NCBI GenBank assembly: GCA_903868655.1
Contig: CAIPWG010000172.1
Coordinates: forward strand, 1 to 14,084
DNA from: an uncultured Sphingomonadales bacterium
GTDB lineage: Bacteria > Pseudomonadota > Alphaproteobacteria > Sphingomonadales > Sphingomonadaceae
Length of the DNA: 14,084 bases
Direction: 5' to 3'
The notes under the pieces were generated by a model. The model searched no databases. It was not told where the DNA came from and worked only from the letters and a program-made list of their open reading frames with translations. Shown piece after piece: positions 1 to 6,788 of the stretch. The position numbers were made by a program, and so were the translations under genes. The number at the start of each line of letters is the position of its first letter. The stretch's first letter is position 1.

Positions 1-56
1 ATCAGCAGAGAAACGACAAACCCGAAACGCCCGAGGGGCAGACGTGAAGACACCAT
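1..56 (-). CDS. possible N-terminus of a minus-strand gene leaving the window
   Basis: Reading leftwards from an ATG at 56-54, 18 codons stay open to the window edge (MVSSRLPLGR then FGFVVSLL). Basic residues followed by a hydrophobic run would suit a signal peptide or first membrane segment. It would lie downstream of, and on the same strand as, the FKBP gene. There is no clear ribosome binding site and the length is too short to prove coding, so this is only a candidate. The rest of 57-178 shows no convincing gene. Confidence 0.2.
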   Translation of the reverse strand, partial: MVSSRLPLGRFGFVVSLL

Positions 57-178
57 GGCTCGCGTTATAACCAGCCCAAGAATGAAGGACCAATGAATAG
101 CGATGCCGCTTTGGGCCAAGGCGCGGGTCCCGCCCTTTCGGGGCAGGACGCGTGCCGCGCCCCGCAGCGGTTATCCGA

Positions 179-745
179 TCAATGCGCCGATGGCTGTGGT
201 GCAGCAGCCTGCGGCGCAGCCTCCGCGGCCTCTTGCGCCTTGCGCATCGCGGCAACTTCGGCGGCAGTCTTGGAATCGATCAGTTCGATCTGGAACACCA
301 GATCGCTGTTGGCCGGGATCGCATCACCTGCACCCTTTGCACCATAACCCAGCGCGGCGGGCACACAGAGCCGGTAGACGCTGCCGCGCGCCATCAATTG
401 CAAGCCCTCGGCAAAGCCCGGGATCACGCTATCGAGGCTGAGCGGTGTGCCCTGGTTCTGATCGAACACCGCACCCGTGCCGGGCAGGTATCCGATATAG
501 CCAATCAACACGAAATCGGTCTTGCCCGGGCGCGGCCCGGTCGCATCGCGCAGCACGGTGTAGCCGAGGCCTGACGCCGTTTTCGCCGTACAGCTGCGAT
601 ATTCGCCGCCAACGACCGGTTGCAGGGGCAATTTGATGATCGGGGCGGGTGCTGCAGCAGGCTCGGGCGCCGCCAGCGCCGCCATCGGCGCACAAAACGA
701 AGCGAGAACGAGGGCGGGTGCGATTCGCGAAAAGGTCTGTTTCAT
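179..745 (-). CDS. exported FKBP-type peptidyl-prolyl cis-trans isomerase
   Basis: Predicted 188-residue prolyl isomerase that should help proteins fold in the periplasm. Residues 1-26 form a signal peptide (MKQTFSR, hydrophobic core, AALA-A cleavage site near 25), followed by an Ala/Pro-rich linker. The FKBP domain covers about 58-157. Visible active-site positions include F94-D95, V107-I108, Y134 in the GYG turn, I143-P144 and F151. The usual indole-bearing Trp after the IxG motif is Phe111, as in several bacterial FKBPs. The C-terminal 30 residues are Ala/Glu/Gln-rich and probably helical or disordered. The start was placed at the Met that opens a normal signal peptide; two in-frame ATGs lie 12 and 18 bases upstream (757 and 763) and none has a good ribosome binding site. 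The gene diverges from nfuA across about 150 bases. Family call is firm; the specific client is unknown. Confidence 0.9.
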   Translation of the reverse strand: MKQTFSRIAPALVLASFCAPMAALAAPEPAAAPAPIIKLPLQPVVGGEYRSCTAKTASGLGYTVLRDATGPRPGKTDFVLIGYIGYLPGTGAVFDQNQGTPLSLDSVIPGFAEGLQLMARGSVYRLCVPAALGYGAKGAGDAIPANSDLVFQIELIDSKTAAEVAAMRKAQEAAEAAPQAAAPQPSAH

Positions 746-813
746 GCGCAACCGCATAAGCATTGCGTTGCAAACCCGCCAGACAGCAAACGGTTACATC
801 CAGAAAATTGCAC

Positions 814-838
814 AATGGGTCAGTCCAGTTGCCCCATT
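814..838. promoter_or_regulatory. inverted repeat between divergent FKBP and nfuA genes
   Basis: AATGGG (814-819) and CCCATT (833-838) are exact inverted copies separated by 13 bases, a half-site spacing of about two helical turns. The position between two divergent genes suits an operator. No regulator is assigned and the element could be chance. Confidence 0.3.
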
Positions 839-864
839 AACCCGATCTTGCCCCGCTCCAGCCC

Positions 865-891
865 TTGACCCTTGGCCTGCCGCACCTAAAT
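865..891 (+). promoter_or_regulatory. candidate nfuA promoter
   Basis: TTGACC (865-870) resembles a -35 box. CTAAAT (886-891) is a weak -10 match after a short 15-base spacer. Transcription starting 7-8 bases after the -10 would begin at or next to the nfuA ATG at 899, giving a leaderless message. This fits the absence of a ribosome binding site there. Confidence 0.3.
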
Positions 892-898
892 GCGATGA

Positions 899-1474
899 AT
901 GTTCATAGAAACCGAAACCACGCCCAACCCGGCGACACTGAAATTCCTTCCCGGTGAAATCGTGATGGCCACTGGCACACGCGAATTCACATCGAGCGAG
1001 GACGCTGTCGTCTCACCTTTGGCCGAAGCGCTGTTTGCGTTGGGCGATGTGACCGGGGTTCTGTTCGGTCGCGAATTCATTTCCGTAACAATCGCGCCAG
1101 GTGCCGCGTGGAGCGATGCCAAGCCGCAAGTGCTGGCGATCATGCTCGATCATTTCGTCACGCAAACACCGTTGTTTGCAGCAGGAGTCGCTGATTTTGC
1201 GGTTCCGCCCGAGGACGACGATGCACTTGCCGATGATCCTGCCGATGTCGACATCATCGAGCAGATCAAGGAATTGATCGAAACCCGCGTGCGCCCGGCT
1301 GTCGCCAACGATGGCGGCGATATTATCTATCGCGGATTTCGCGATGGCGTGGTCTATCTGCGGATGCAAGGCGCGTGCGCCGGCTGCCCTTCTTCGACCG
1401 CCACGCTGAAGCACGGCATCGAATCGCTGCTCAAACACTACGTTCCCGAAGTGAACGAAGTGCGCGCAGCCTGA
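899..1474 (+). CDS. nfuA: NfuA-type iron-sulfur cluster carrier
   Basis: This 191-residue protein should carry and deliver [4Fe-4S] clusters to apo-enzymes in the cytosol. Residues 1-88 are the Nfu N-terminal domain with the typical opening [18 protein letters not shown]. An acidic linker (104-118) follows, then the NifU C-terminal domain (about 118-185) with the cluster-binding CxxC, Cys160 and Cys163, in GACAGCPSS. This layout matches alphaproteobacterial and mitochondrial Nfu rather than E. coli NfuA, whose N-domain is A-type-like. The start is fixed by the conserved MFIETE opening, yet no Shine-Dalgarno sequence precedes it. A gene for MiaB, a 4Fe-4S enzyme and possible client, lies 4 kb downstream. 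The nitroreductase gene begins 35 bases after the stop, so the two are probably co-transcribed. Confidence 0.95.
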   Translation: MFIETETTPNPATLKFLPGEIVMATGTREFTSSEDAVVSPLAEALFALGDVTGVLFGREFISVTIAPGAAWSDAKPQVLAIMLDHFVTQTPLFAAGVADFAVPPEDDDALADDPADVDIIEQIKELIETRVRPAVANDGGDIIYRGFRDGVVYLRMQGACAGCPSSTATLKHGIESLLKHYVPEVNEVRAA

Positions 1475-1509
1475 TATCACTTATGCCAGAAGACAGGATT
1501 ATACCGGCC

Positions 1510-2103
1510 ATGACCGAACCTCTTTCCGACGCCGCATTGGATCAGTTGTTTCGTCATGCGCGCACCTACAACGGCTATGTCGACAAACCGGTAAGCCAGG
1601 ACCAACTGGTCGCCATCTGGGATCTGCTCAAAATGGGGCCAACTTCGGCCAACCAGTTACCTGCGCGAATCGTGTGGTGTGTCAGCCAGGACGCCAAAGA
1701 CAAATTGGCAGCCACCGCTGGTGGAACCAATCCCGACAAGATCCGGCAGGCCCCGGTCACCGCGATTATCGGCATGGATCTCGATTTTCACGAACAGCTA
1801 CCTTGGCTGTTTCCGCATGCCGATGCCAAAAGCTGGTTTGCCGGCAGCGAACCCGCACGCGAAGCTTCGGCATTTCGCAATTCGTCGCTGCAAGGTGCCT
1901 ATTTCATCCTGGCTGCGCTCGCGTTGGGTCTCGATACCGGGCCAATGTCGGGCTTTGATGCCGCCGCCGTCGATGCTGCGTTTTTTGCCGACACCCCGCG
2001 TATACGCACCAATTTCATTTCGACACTCGGGTATGGCGATCCCGCCACGCTGTTCGACCGCAGTCCGCGCCCCGATTTTGCAGTATTCAACCGCCTTGCC
2101 TGA
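1510..2103 (+). CDS. RutE/HadB-family nitroreductase (probable malonic semialdehyde reductase)
   Basis: A 197-residue flavoprotein of the nitroreductase fold that aligns along its whole length with E. coli RutE as I recall it. Shared blocks are GPTSAN (43-48), PVTAII (82-87), [11 protein letters not shown] (100-110), AFRNSSLQ (121-128), [12 protein letters not shown] (139-150) and LGYGD (173-177). RutE reduces malonic semialdehyde to 3-hydroxypropionate during pyrimidine breakdown; the wider family reduces other small aldehydes and enones using FMN and NAD(P)H. No other rut gene is in the window, so the true substrate is open. The start was chosen to match the 196-residue family length. An in-frame ATG at 1483 would add nine residues. 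Spacing of 35 bases to nfuA and 12 to tsaB suggests an operon. Confidence 0.85.
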   Translation: MTEPLSDAALDQLFRHARTYNGYVDKPVSQDQLVAIWDLLKMGPTSANQLPARIVWCVSQDAKDKLAATAGGTNPDKIRQAPVTAIIGMDLDFHEQLPWLFPHADAKSWFAGSEPAREASAFRNSSLQGAYFILAALALGLDTGPMSGFDAAAVDAAFFADTPRIRTNFISTLGYGDPATLFDRSPRPDFAVFNRLA

Positions 2104-2115
2104 TCGGCAGGCCCG

Positions 2116-2727
2116 ATGAGCCGCCTGCTCGTCATCGACAGCGCCACCGAAGCCTGTTCGGTTGCGCTGTTCGAACAAGGCGCGCTGCTGGCGGGAACGT
2201 GCGTCGAACTGGGGCGCGGACATGCCGAGCGACTGATCCCGATGATCTCGGATCTACCCGATCGTGGACGCGCAAGGCGGATCATGGTCAATCTCGGCCC
2301 CGGCAGCTTTACCGGGATTCGTGTCGGAATTGCCGCAGCACGGGCGCTTGGGATCGCCTGGGGGGCACCGGTTGGCGGATATGGCTGCCTCGATCTGGTT
2401 GCGGCGATGGCCCGGGCAGATGTCGACACAGGTATTGTCGACGTGGTCATGACCGGCGGTCACGGGGAATGGTTTTTTGCGGCCTATCCGCAATCCGGAC
2501 CTGCGCTTACCCCCGTTCTGTCGTTATCCCCCGACGTCGTCTTTGCTCGGTCGCAAGCCGCAGTTGTCGCGGGCAGCCAGGCCAGCGCTGTTGCTGCACA
2601 CACGGGCGCGCGCGCGATACCTTTGCGCCCCGATGCAAGGGCGTTCCATTTGCTTAACACGGCGGCATGGCATGCGTCATCAGCCCCGCTTTATGGCCGT
2701 GCACCCGATGCACGCCTGCCTGGCTGA
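2116..2727 (+). CDS. tsaB: TsaB, subunit of the tRNA t6A37 threonylcarbamoyl transfer complex
   Basis: This 203-residue protein partners TsaD and TsaE in adding threonylcarbamoyl to A37 of ANN-decoding tRNAs in the cytosol; TsaB is the scaffold and not itself the catalyst. It has the ASKHA-type N-terminal lobe, with LLVIDSATEACSVALF at 4-19, HAERLIP at 36-42 and the family signature GPGSFTGIRVG at 61-71. The C-terminal lobe is somewhat short against the 231 residues of the E. coli protein. The ATG follows the nitroreductase stop by 12 bases with a weak GGCAGG upstream. rimI comes next, the usual alphaproteobacterial pairing. The other complex members are not in the window. Confidence 0.93.
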   Translation: MSRLLVIDSATEACSVALFEQGALLAGTCVELGRGHAERLIPMISDLPDRGRARRIMVNLGPGSFTGIRVGIAAARALGIAWGAPVGGYGCLDLVAAMARADVDTGIVDVVMTGGHGEWFFAAYPQSGPALTPVLSLSPDVVFARSQAAVVAGSQASAVAAHTGARAIPLRPDARAFHLLNTAAWHASSAPLYGRAPDARLPG

Positions 2728-2737
2728 GCTGAGCGTT

Positions 2738-3205
2738 ATGCATCCGCTCGACGATGTCGATCGTATTATGGATGTCATGACATCCGCCTTTCCCGCCGAA
2801 TACGGCGAGGCATGGAATCGCCGACAGGTCAGCGACGCGCTGTTACTTGCCGGTACACATTACGGCTTGATAGCACGCGACGGTTCGATGCTGATCAGGG
2901 AAGATGAACCCGCAGTCGGATTTTATTTGGCGCGCGGAATTCTGGACGAAGAAGAATTGTTGTTGTTTGCGATCGCTCCCGAAGCACGCAGGCAGGGATT
3001 AGGCCACGCATTGTTGCGAGATTTTATTGAAAATGCGCGTAGCCGGGGAAAGAAAAGACTGTTTCTGGAAATGCGCCGCAACAATCCGGCAGGCATCCTG
3101 TATGCTGCACATGGTTTCCAACCGGTAGGAATAAGACCCCGGTATTATCGCGGATTGAATGGCGATCGGATTGACGCCATTACCCAGGAGCTGGCACTCG
3201 ATTGA
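2738..3205 (+). CDS. rimI: RimI-like N-terminal protein acetyltransferase (GNAT family)
   Basis: A 155-residue GNAT enzyme predicted to acetylate the N-terminus of ribosomal protein S18, and perhaps other proteins, with acetyl-CoA. Motif A, the acetyl-CoA pyrophosphate loop, is RRQGLG at 84-89. Glu111 in LFLEMR and Tyr122 in LYAAHGF correspond to the E. coli catalytic Glu103 and Tyr115, but the spacing is one residue shorter here (11 instead of 12). The closing YYRG (136-139) is also typical. The start at 2738 lies 10 bases after the tsaB stop and gives the family's usual length; in-frame ATGs at 2708 and 2693 would overlap tsaB and cannot be excluded. The substrate is inferred from family and from its place beside tsaB. 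Confidence 0.87.
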   Translation: MHPLDDVDRIMDVMTSAFPAEYGEAWNRRQVSDALLLAGTHYGLIARDGSMLIREDEPAVGFYLARGILDEEELLLFAIAPEARRQGLGHALLRDFIENARSRGKKRLFLEMRRNNPAGILYAAHGFQPVGIRPRYYRGLNGDRIDAITQELALD

Positions 3206-3210
3206 GTGCT

Positions 3211-3310
3211 TTGGAAAATTCGTTCAAATTGAAATTTTCATGAGTTTTTGGTTGCAGAATGTTGATGTAACTGGTTAAACACGCAACAACTCTTGCTATA
3301 AAATTAAGAG
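3211..3310. other. AT-rich intergenic island upstream of mucR
   Basis: Counting by hand, 70 of these 100 bases are A or T, in sharp contrast to the GC-rich genes on both sides. The stretch holds several TpA steps, plus an inverted repeat GAAAATT (3214-3220) / AATTTTC (3233-3239) with a 12-base loop. No gene is visible. MucR/Ros proteins are known to bind AT-rich DNA with TpA steps and to repress their own genes, so autoregulation here is a reasonable inference. Confidence 0.5.
3274..3302 (+). promoter_or_regulatory. candidate mucR promoter
   Basis: TATAAA (3297-3302) is a strong -10 candidate. GTTAAA (3274-3279), 17 bases upstream, is a weaker -35. Transcription would start near 3309 and leave a leader of about 100 bases before the ATG at 3407. 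It lies inside the AT-rich island, where MucR could bind. Confidence 0.45.
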
Positions 3311-3406
3311 TATTTGAGTCGATCTTTCAGGTCGGCGAAAAGGCCACAAGACACAATCATTTGGCCAATGCAAAAAACGTATTCTCGAAAAGAAGGTCGG
3401 TTCGCA

Positions 3407-3847
3407 ATGTCTGAAATTGAAAATGATCTGCGTGAAACGCTGATTACACTCACCTCTGATATCGTCGCTGCACATGTCAGCAACAACAGCGTTGCCGTTG
3501 GCGACCTGGCGACGTTGATCAGCAATGTTTATAACGCGCTTGCCGGCCTGAAGCCTTCGGAACCGCAGGCTGAACCGACCCCTGAACCAGCGGTTTCGAT
3601 CCGCGCTTCGGTTAAGAACGATCACATCGTTTGCCTCGAAGACGGCAAGAAGTTGAAGATGCTCAAGCGGCATCTGGCAACCCGCTACAATTTGACCCCG
3701 GAACAGTATCGCGCGCGCTGGAACCTGCCCGCCGACTATCCGATGGTCGCGCCGGCTTACGCCGAAAAGCGCCGCGAACTGGCAAAAAAGATTGGCCTTG
3801 GTCGCAAGCCTGCGCCGAAGCGCGGACGCGCCACAGCGGCCAACTGA
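3407..3847 (+). CDS. mucR: MucR/Ros-family transcriptional regulator
   Basis: A 146-residue DNA-binding protein of the Ros/MucR family, which acts as an H-NS-like global regulator of surface polysaccharide, motility and cell-cycle genes in alphaproteobacteria. Residues 1-48 match the N-terminal oligomerisation region, 50-68 are a Pro/Glu-rich linker, and 69-135 form the zinc-finger-like DNA-binding domain, with CLEDGKKLKMLKRHL (76-90), LPADYPMVAPAYAEKR (107-122) and a basic tail. At the four Ros zinc-ligand positions this protein has Cys76, Asp79, His89 and Tyr94, so two of the four ligands are not the usual Cys/His. The start has AGAAGG ten bases upstream; the frame is open to 3314, but those extra residues do not match the family. 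A terminator closes the unit, so the gene is probably monocistronic. Confidence 0.93.
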   Translation: MSEIENDLRETLITLTSDIVAAHVSNNSVAVGDLATLISNVYNALAGLKPSEPQAEPTPEPAVSIRASVKNDHIVCLEDGKKLKMLKRHLATRYNLTPEQYRARWNLPADYPMVAPAYAEKRRELAKKIGLGRKPAPKRGRATAAN

Positions 3848-3869
3848 TCACGGTCGCCTGACCCACGGC

Positions 3870-3921
3870 AAAAGCCCGCTCGACCCGATGGTGCAAACCA
3901 TCACGGTCCGGCGGGCTTTTT
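3870..3921 (+). terminator. nested hairpin terminator after mucR
   Basis: AAAAGCCCGC (3870-3879) pairs perfectly with GCGGGCTTTT (3911-3920), followed by one more T. Inside the loop a second hairpin forms: GATGGT (3887-3892), GCAA loop, ACCATC (3897-3902). The A-tract before and T-tract after the stem make it a rho-independent terminator that could work in either direction. Confidence 0.85.
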
Positions 3922-3942
3922 GCGGCTGAATGGAACGCACGG

Positions 3943-3970
3943 TTGCAGTCTTGGCCCGACAGCCTATCAT
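3943..3970 (+). promoter_or_regulatory. candidate fur promoter
   Basis: TATCAT (3965-3970) matches the -10 consensus at five of six positions. TTGCAG (3943-3948) is a partial -35 with a 16-base spacer. It lies just after the mucR terminator and 30 bases before the fur start, so fur and the genes behind it probably have their own promoter. Confidence 0.45.
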
Positions 3971-4000
3971 TGGCCTCGAAGTCGACATTTCGGAACACAC

Positions 4001-4423
4001 GTGCACCAGCCCATCGATATCGAAGCCCTTTGCGCCGAACGGGGTCTGCGCATTACCGAACAACGCCGGGTGATCGCCCAGGTCCTGTCGGAAAGCGAAG
4101 ACCATCCCGATGTGGAGAAGCTGCACGAACGCGCTGCCGCGCGCGATCCGCGCATTTCCATCGCCACGGTCTATCGCACCGTGCGCCTGTTCGAAGAGGC
4201 CGGAATTCTTGACCGCCATGACTTTGGCGACGGTCGCGCACGTTATGAAGCCACGCCAGAGGCACATCATGATCATTTGATCGATGTCGAAACCGGCAAA
4301 GTGATCGAATTCGTCGACCCGGAACTGGAATCGCTGCAACGCCAGATTGCGGAGAAGCTGGGGTATCGGCTGGTCGACCACCGGATGGAATTGTATGGGG
4401 TCAAACTTGACCGTGACGCCTGA
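4001..4423 (+). CDS. fur: Fur-family metal-responsive transcriptional repressor
   Basis: A 140-residue repressor expected to bind DNA when loaded with Fe2+ (or Mn2+ as in the rhizobial Mur proteins). The winged-helix domain is about residues 1-85, with TEQRRVIAQVL (19-29) and the recognition-helix block ISIATVYRTVRLFEEAGIL (52-70). The metal ligands of E. coli Fur are all present with an offset of two: His35, Glu83, His89, His90, Asp91, His92, Glu110 and His127. The structural zinc CxxC is absent, replaced by Asp95 and Thr98; many alphaproteobacterial homologues also lack it. The start is GTG, preceded by GGAAC, and matches the family's N-terminus; the open frame reaches back to 3920 through the terminator. 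The 3' end overlaps plsC by 29 bases. Iron or manganese specificity cannot be told from this sequence. Confidence 0.93.
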   Translation: MHQPIDIEALCAERGLRITEQRRVIAQVLSESEDHPDVEKLHERAAARDPRISIATVYRTVRLFEEAGILDRHDFGDGRARYEATPEAHHDHLIDVETGKVIEFVDPELESLQRQIAEKLGYRLVDHRMELYGVKLDRDA

Positions 4424-5276
4424 ACGCAAACCCCGCAAGACCGGGCCAGAACGTGGCGAACCGGTGACTTGGGCAGGCTGGATGCGGCTGGTGCTGCGCG
4501 CCATCGGCCTGACGCTGGCGCTGCTCATCTGTGTGCCGCTGCACTACGCCTATCGCACCGTGCATTACGGGTCACCTTTCCCCAGACTGTTTCTGCGTGT
4601 CGCCTGCCGGCTGTGCGGCGTACGATTGCGCGTTCATGGTGTGCCGCTGAAACGCGATGTGTTCTACATTGCCAACCATTTGTCATGGATCGACATTCTG
4701 GCGCTGGGTGGCGCCAGCGGCACGGCTTTTGTGGCGAAAGCGGAATTGGGCGTAGCCCCGCTGGTAGGTTGGCTGGCGCGGATCAACCGTACCGTGTTTG
4801 TCAGCCGGGAAGACCGGCTGGGCGTCGCCGATCAGATCAACCGCTTGCGCGAGGCGCTGGCCGACAATTGGGCGGTTACGGTTTTTCCCGAGGGCACCAC
4901 CACCGACGGCCATTCGCTGCTGCCGTTCAAAACATCGATGCTGCGCGTGCTCGAACCCCCGCCACCAGGCGTGCTGGTCCAGCCAGTGGCACTCGATTAC
5001 GGTGCTGATATCGGCGAATGGATCGGCTGGATCGGCACAGAACCGGGCGTTGAAAATGCCAAGCGCGTGCTGTCACGCCGCGGAACGTTCAAACTGGAAG
5101 TGTTTTTTCTCGAACCGTTTGACCCGCGCGACTTCACCGGACGCAAAGCCATCGCGGCCGAAGCCCGTGCGCGGATCGTCCCCGCGCTTGAGGCACGGCT
5201 GGGCAAACCGCTGCGGCCATTTGCGCATGCAGTCGGTCAGATCGGCTATGTCCCCCCGGCCGACAAGCCAGCGTGA
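4395..5276 (+). CDS. plsC: PlsC-like 1-acyl-sn-glycerol-3-phosphate acyltransferase
   Basis: A 293-residue membrane acyltransferase that should convert lysophosphatidate to phosphatidate at the cytoplasmic membrane. Residues 29-53 form one hydrophobic segment. The catalytic HX4D motif is NHLSWID, His95 and Asp100. Acyl-acceptor binding is seen at WLARINRTVFVSR (126-138) and FPEGTTTDG (164-172), and motif IV at VQPVALDY (195-202). The start overlaps fur; the ATG at 4395 is preceded by GGA, and a GTG at 4413 is an alternative start. The overlap points to translational coupling with fur. A lyso-ornithine-lipid acyltransferase (OlsA type) shares these motifs, so the acceptor lipid is inferred. 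Confidence 0.85.
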   Translation: MGSNLTVTPERKPRKTGPERGEPVTWAGWMRLVLRAIGLTLALLICVPLHYAYRTVHYGSPFPRLFLRVACRLCGVRLRVHGVPLKRDVFYIANHLSWIDILALGGASGTAFVAKAELGVAPLVGWLARINRTVFVSREDRLGVADQINRLREALADNWAVTVFPEGTTTDGHSLLPFKTSMLRVLEPPPPGVLVQPVALDYGADIGEWIGWIGTEPGVENAKRVLSRRGTFKLEVFFLEPFDPRDFTGRKAIAAEARARIVPALEARLGKPLRPFAHAVGQIGYVPPADKPA

Positions 5277-5317
5277 CACTTTCGCAGACGGTGATTCTGG
5301 CGTAAGGCGCGCCGCTT

Positions 5318-6640
5318 ATGACGTCTTCCACACCTCCTCGCACATTCCATGTCAAAAGCTTCGGCTGCCAGATGAACGTCTACGATGGCGAACGCATGGC
5401 CGAACTGTTGACCGCGCAAGGCATGCATGCCGCCGATGATAGCGACGGCGCCGATCTCGTCGTGCTCAACACCTGCCACATCCGTGAACGCGCGACTGAA
5501 AAGGTCTATTCCGATATTGGCCGCTTGCGCCGCGATGATGGCACGACCCCGCTCATCGCGGTCGCCGGCTGTGTAGCGCAAGCCGAAGGCGCCGAAATCA
5601 TGGCGCGTGCGCCCTCGGTGCGGGTAGTGGTCGGGCCGCAGTCGTATCACCGCCTGCCCGAAATGGTGGCGGCAGCGGCTGCTGGCGGGCGCGAAACCGA
5701 AACCGAAATGCCGGCCGAAGCCAAGTTTGCAGCCCTGCCCCAGCGCCGCAAATCGGGTCCTTCGGCGTTCCTGACCATTCAGGAAGGATGCGACAAGTTC
5801 TGCACATATTGCGTGGTGCCCTATACGCGGGGCGCCGAAATCTCGCGCCCGTTTGCCGATTTGATCGACGAGGCCAAGGCGCTGGTCGATGGCGGCGCGC
5901 GCGAGATCACGCTACTGGGTCAAAACGTCAACGCCTGGACCGGCCATGACACAGCAGGCCGGGCGGTCGGATTGGCAGGCCTGGCGCACAACCTTGCAAA
6001 GATCCACGATCTGGCGCGCATCCGCTATACGACCAGCCACCCCGCCGACATGGATGATGCGCTGATCGCCGCGCACAGCGAAAATGCCAAATTGATGCCA
6101 TTTTTGCATTTGCCAGTCCAATCCGGCAGCGACCGCGTGCTCAAGGCGATGAACCGCAGCCATACCGCCGACAGTTATGTGCGGCTGATCGAACGGGTTC
6201 GCGCAGGCCGCCCGGATATCGCCATCTCCGGCGATTTCATCGTCGGCTTTCCCGGTGAGACCGAGGCCGAATTTGCCGAAACGTTGTCTTTGATCGATGT
6301 CGTTGGTTATGCTCAGGCATTCAGCTTCAAATACTCGGCGCGCCCGGGCACACCGGCGGCTGGCATGGCCGGCCAGATCGCAGCCGATGTGATGGATGAT
6401 CGGCTGCAACGGCTCCAGGCGCATATCAACCGCGATCAGTTGGCGTTCAATCTGGCGACGGTCGGCCGACGGTGCACAGTGCTGGTCGAACGACCTGGCC
6501 GTCAGCCGGGTCAATGGCTCGGCAAATCACCGTGGCTGCAATCGGTGCATTTTTCGGACACGGCAAACCTTGGCGATCTGGTTGAAGTCGACCTGATCGA
6601 AGCGGGCCCCAATTCACTGGCTGGCCGACGGGTAAGCTGA
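5318..6640 (+). CDS. miaB: MiaB, tRNA-2-methylthio-N6-dimethylallyladenosine synthase
   Basis: A 440-residue radical-SAM methylthiotransferase that adds the 2-methylthio group to i6A37 of tRNAs reading UNN codons. The N-terminal MTTase domain carries the three cysteines of the auxiliary 4Fe-4S cluster: Cys17 (SFGCQMN), Cys53 (NTCHIRE) and Cys85 (AGCVAQ). The radical-SAM motif CX3CX2C is Cys158, Cys162 and Cys165 in EGCDKFCTYCVVPYTRG. A TRAM RNA-binding domain occupies about 373-440. The presence of TRGAE and the absence of archaeal/RimO features favour MiaB over RimO or MtaB. It starts 41 bases after plsC with AAGG upstream and belongs to the conserved miaB-phoH-ybeY-corC series. Confidence 0.96.
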   Translation: MTSSTPPRTFHVKSFGCQMNVYDGERMAELLTAQGMHAADDSDGADLVVLNTCHIRERATEKVYSDIGRLRRDDGTTPLIAVAGCVAQAEGAEIMARAPSVRVVVGPQSYHRLPEMVAAAAAGGRETETEMPAEAKFAALPQRRKSGPSAFLTIQEGCDKFCTYCVVPYTRGAEISRPFADLIDEAKALVDGGAREITLLGQNVNAWTGHDTAGRAVGLAGLAHNLAKIHDLARIRYTTSHPADMDDALIAAHSENAKLMPFLHLPVQSGSDRVLKAMNRSHTADSYVRLIERVRAGRPDIAISGDFIVGFPGETEAEFAETLSLIDVVGYAQAFSFKYSARPGTPAAGMAGQIAADVMDDRLQRLQAHINRDQLAFNLATVGRRCTVLVERPGRQPGQWLGKSPWLQSVHFSDTANLGDLVEVDLIEAGPNSLAGRRVS

Positions 6641-6754
6641 TCGACGTGCCCACGGCCGGCCGGCGCACTGTGGCGTTTGCGCCAAGAGGCTGTGCAAATC
6701 GCACCCGGTCCACCGAATTAAATCGCCGGCTGTCTTGCGCCTGCCACATCCGGG

Positions 6755-6760
6755 CATAAT
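6755..6760 (+). promoter_or_regulatory. candidate -10 element upstream of phoH
   Basis: CATAAT matches the -10 consensus at five of six positions and lies 28 bases before the phoH start. No convincing -35 is spaced correctly; TTGCGC at 6735-6740 is only 14 bases away. The 148-base gap between miaB and phoH (6641-6788) also holds a palindrome CGGCCGGCCG (6653-6662) and a perfect hairpin TGGCG-TTTG-CGCCA (6671-6684) without a T-tract, so no terminator is called. Confidence 0.3.
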
Positions 6761-6788
6761 CTGTGCGTACCAAACCCAAGGGAGACGC

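Noticed and set aside
93..347. 84-codon plus-strand frame with a good AAGGA ribosome binding site
   Set aside because: Two thirds overlap the FKBP gene in antisense, and the sequence is low-complexity Ala/Ser; the ribosome-binding match is probably chance.
745..763. Lipoprotein signal (lipobox) in the FKBP protein
   Set aside because: The only Cys in the signal region follows Phe (LASFC), which does not fit the small residue required before the lipidated Cys.
3214..3239. Inverted repeat after rimI as a terminator
   Set aside because: The stem is seven A-T-rich pairs with a 12-base loop and no proper T-tract, too weak to call a terminator.
3275..3307. CtrA-type site near the mucR promoter
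   Set aside because: The two TTAA elements are 25 bases apart, not the seven needed for TTAA-N7-TTAA.
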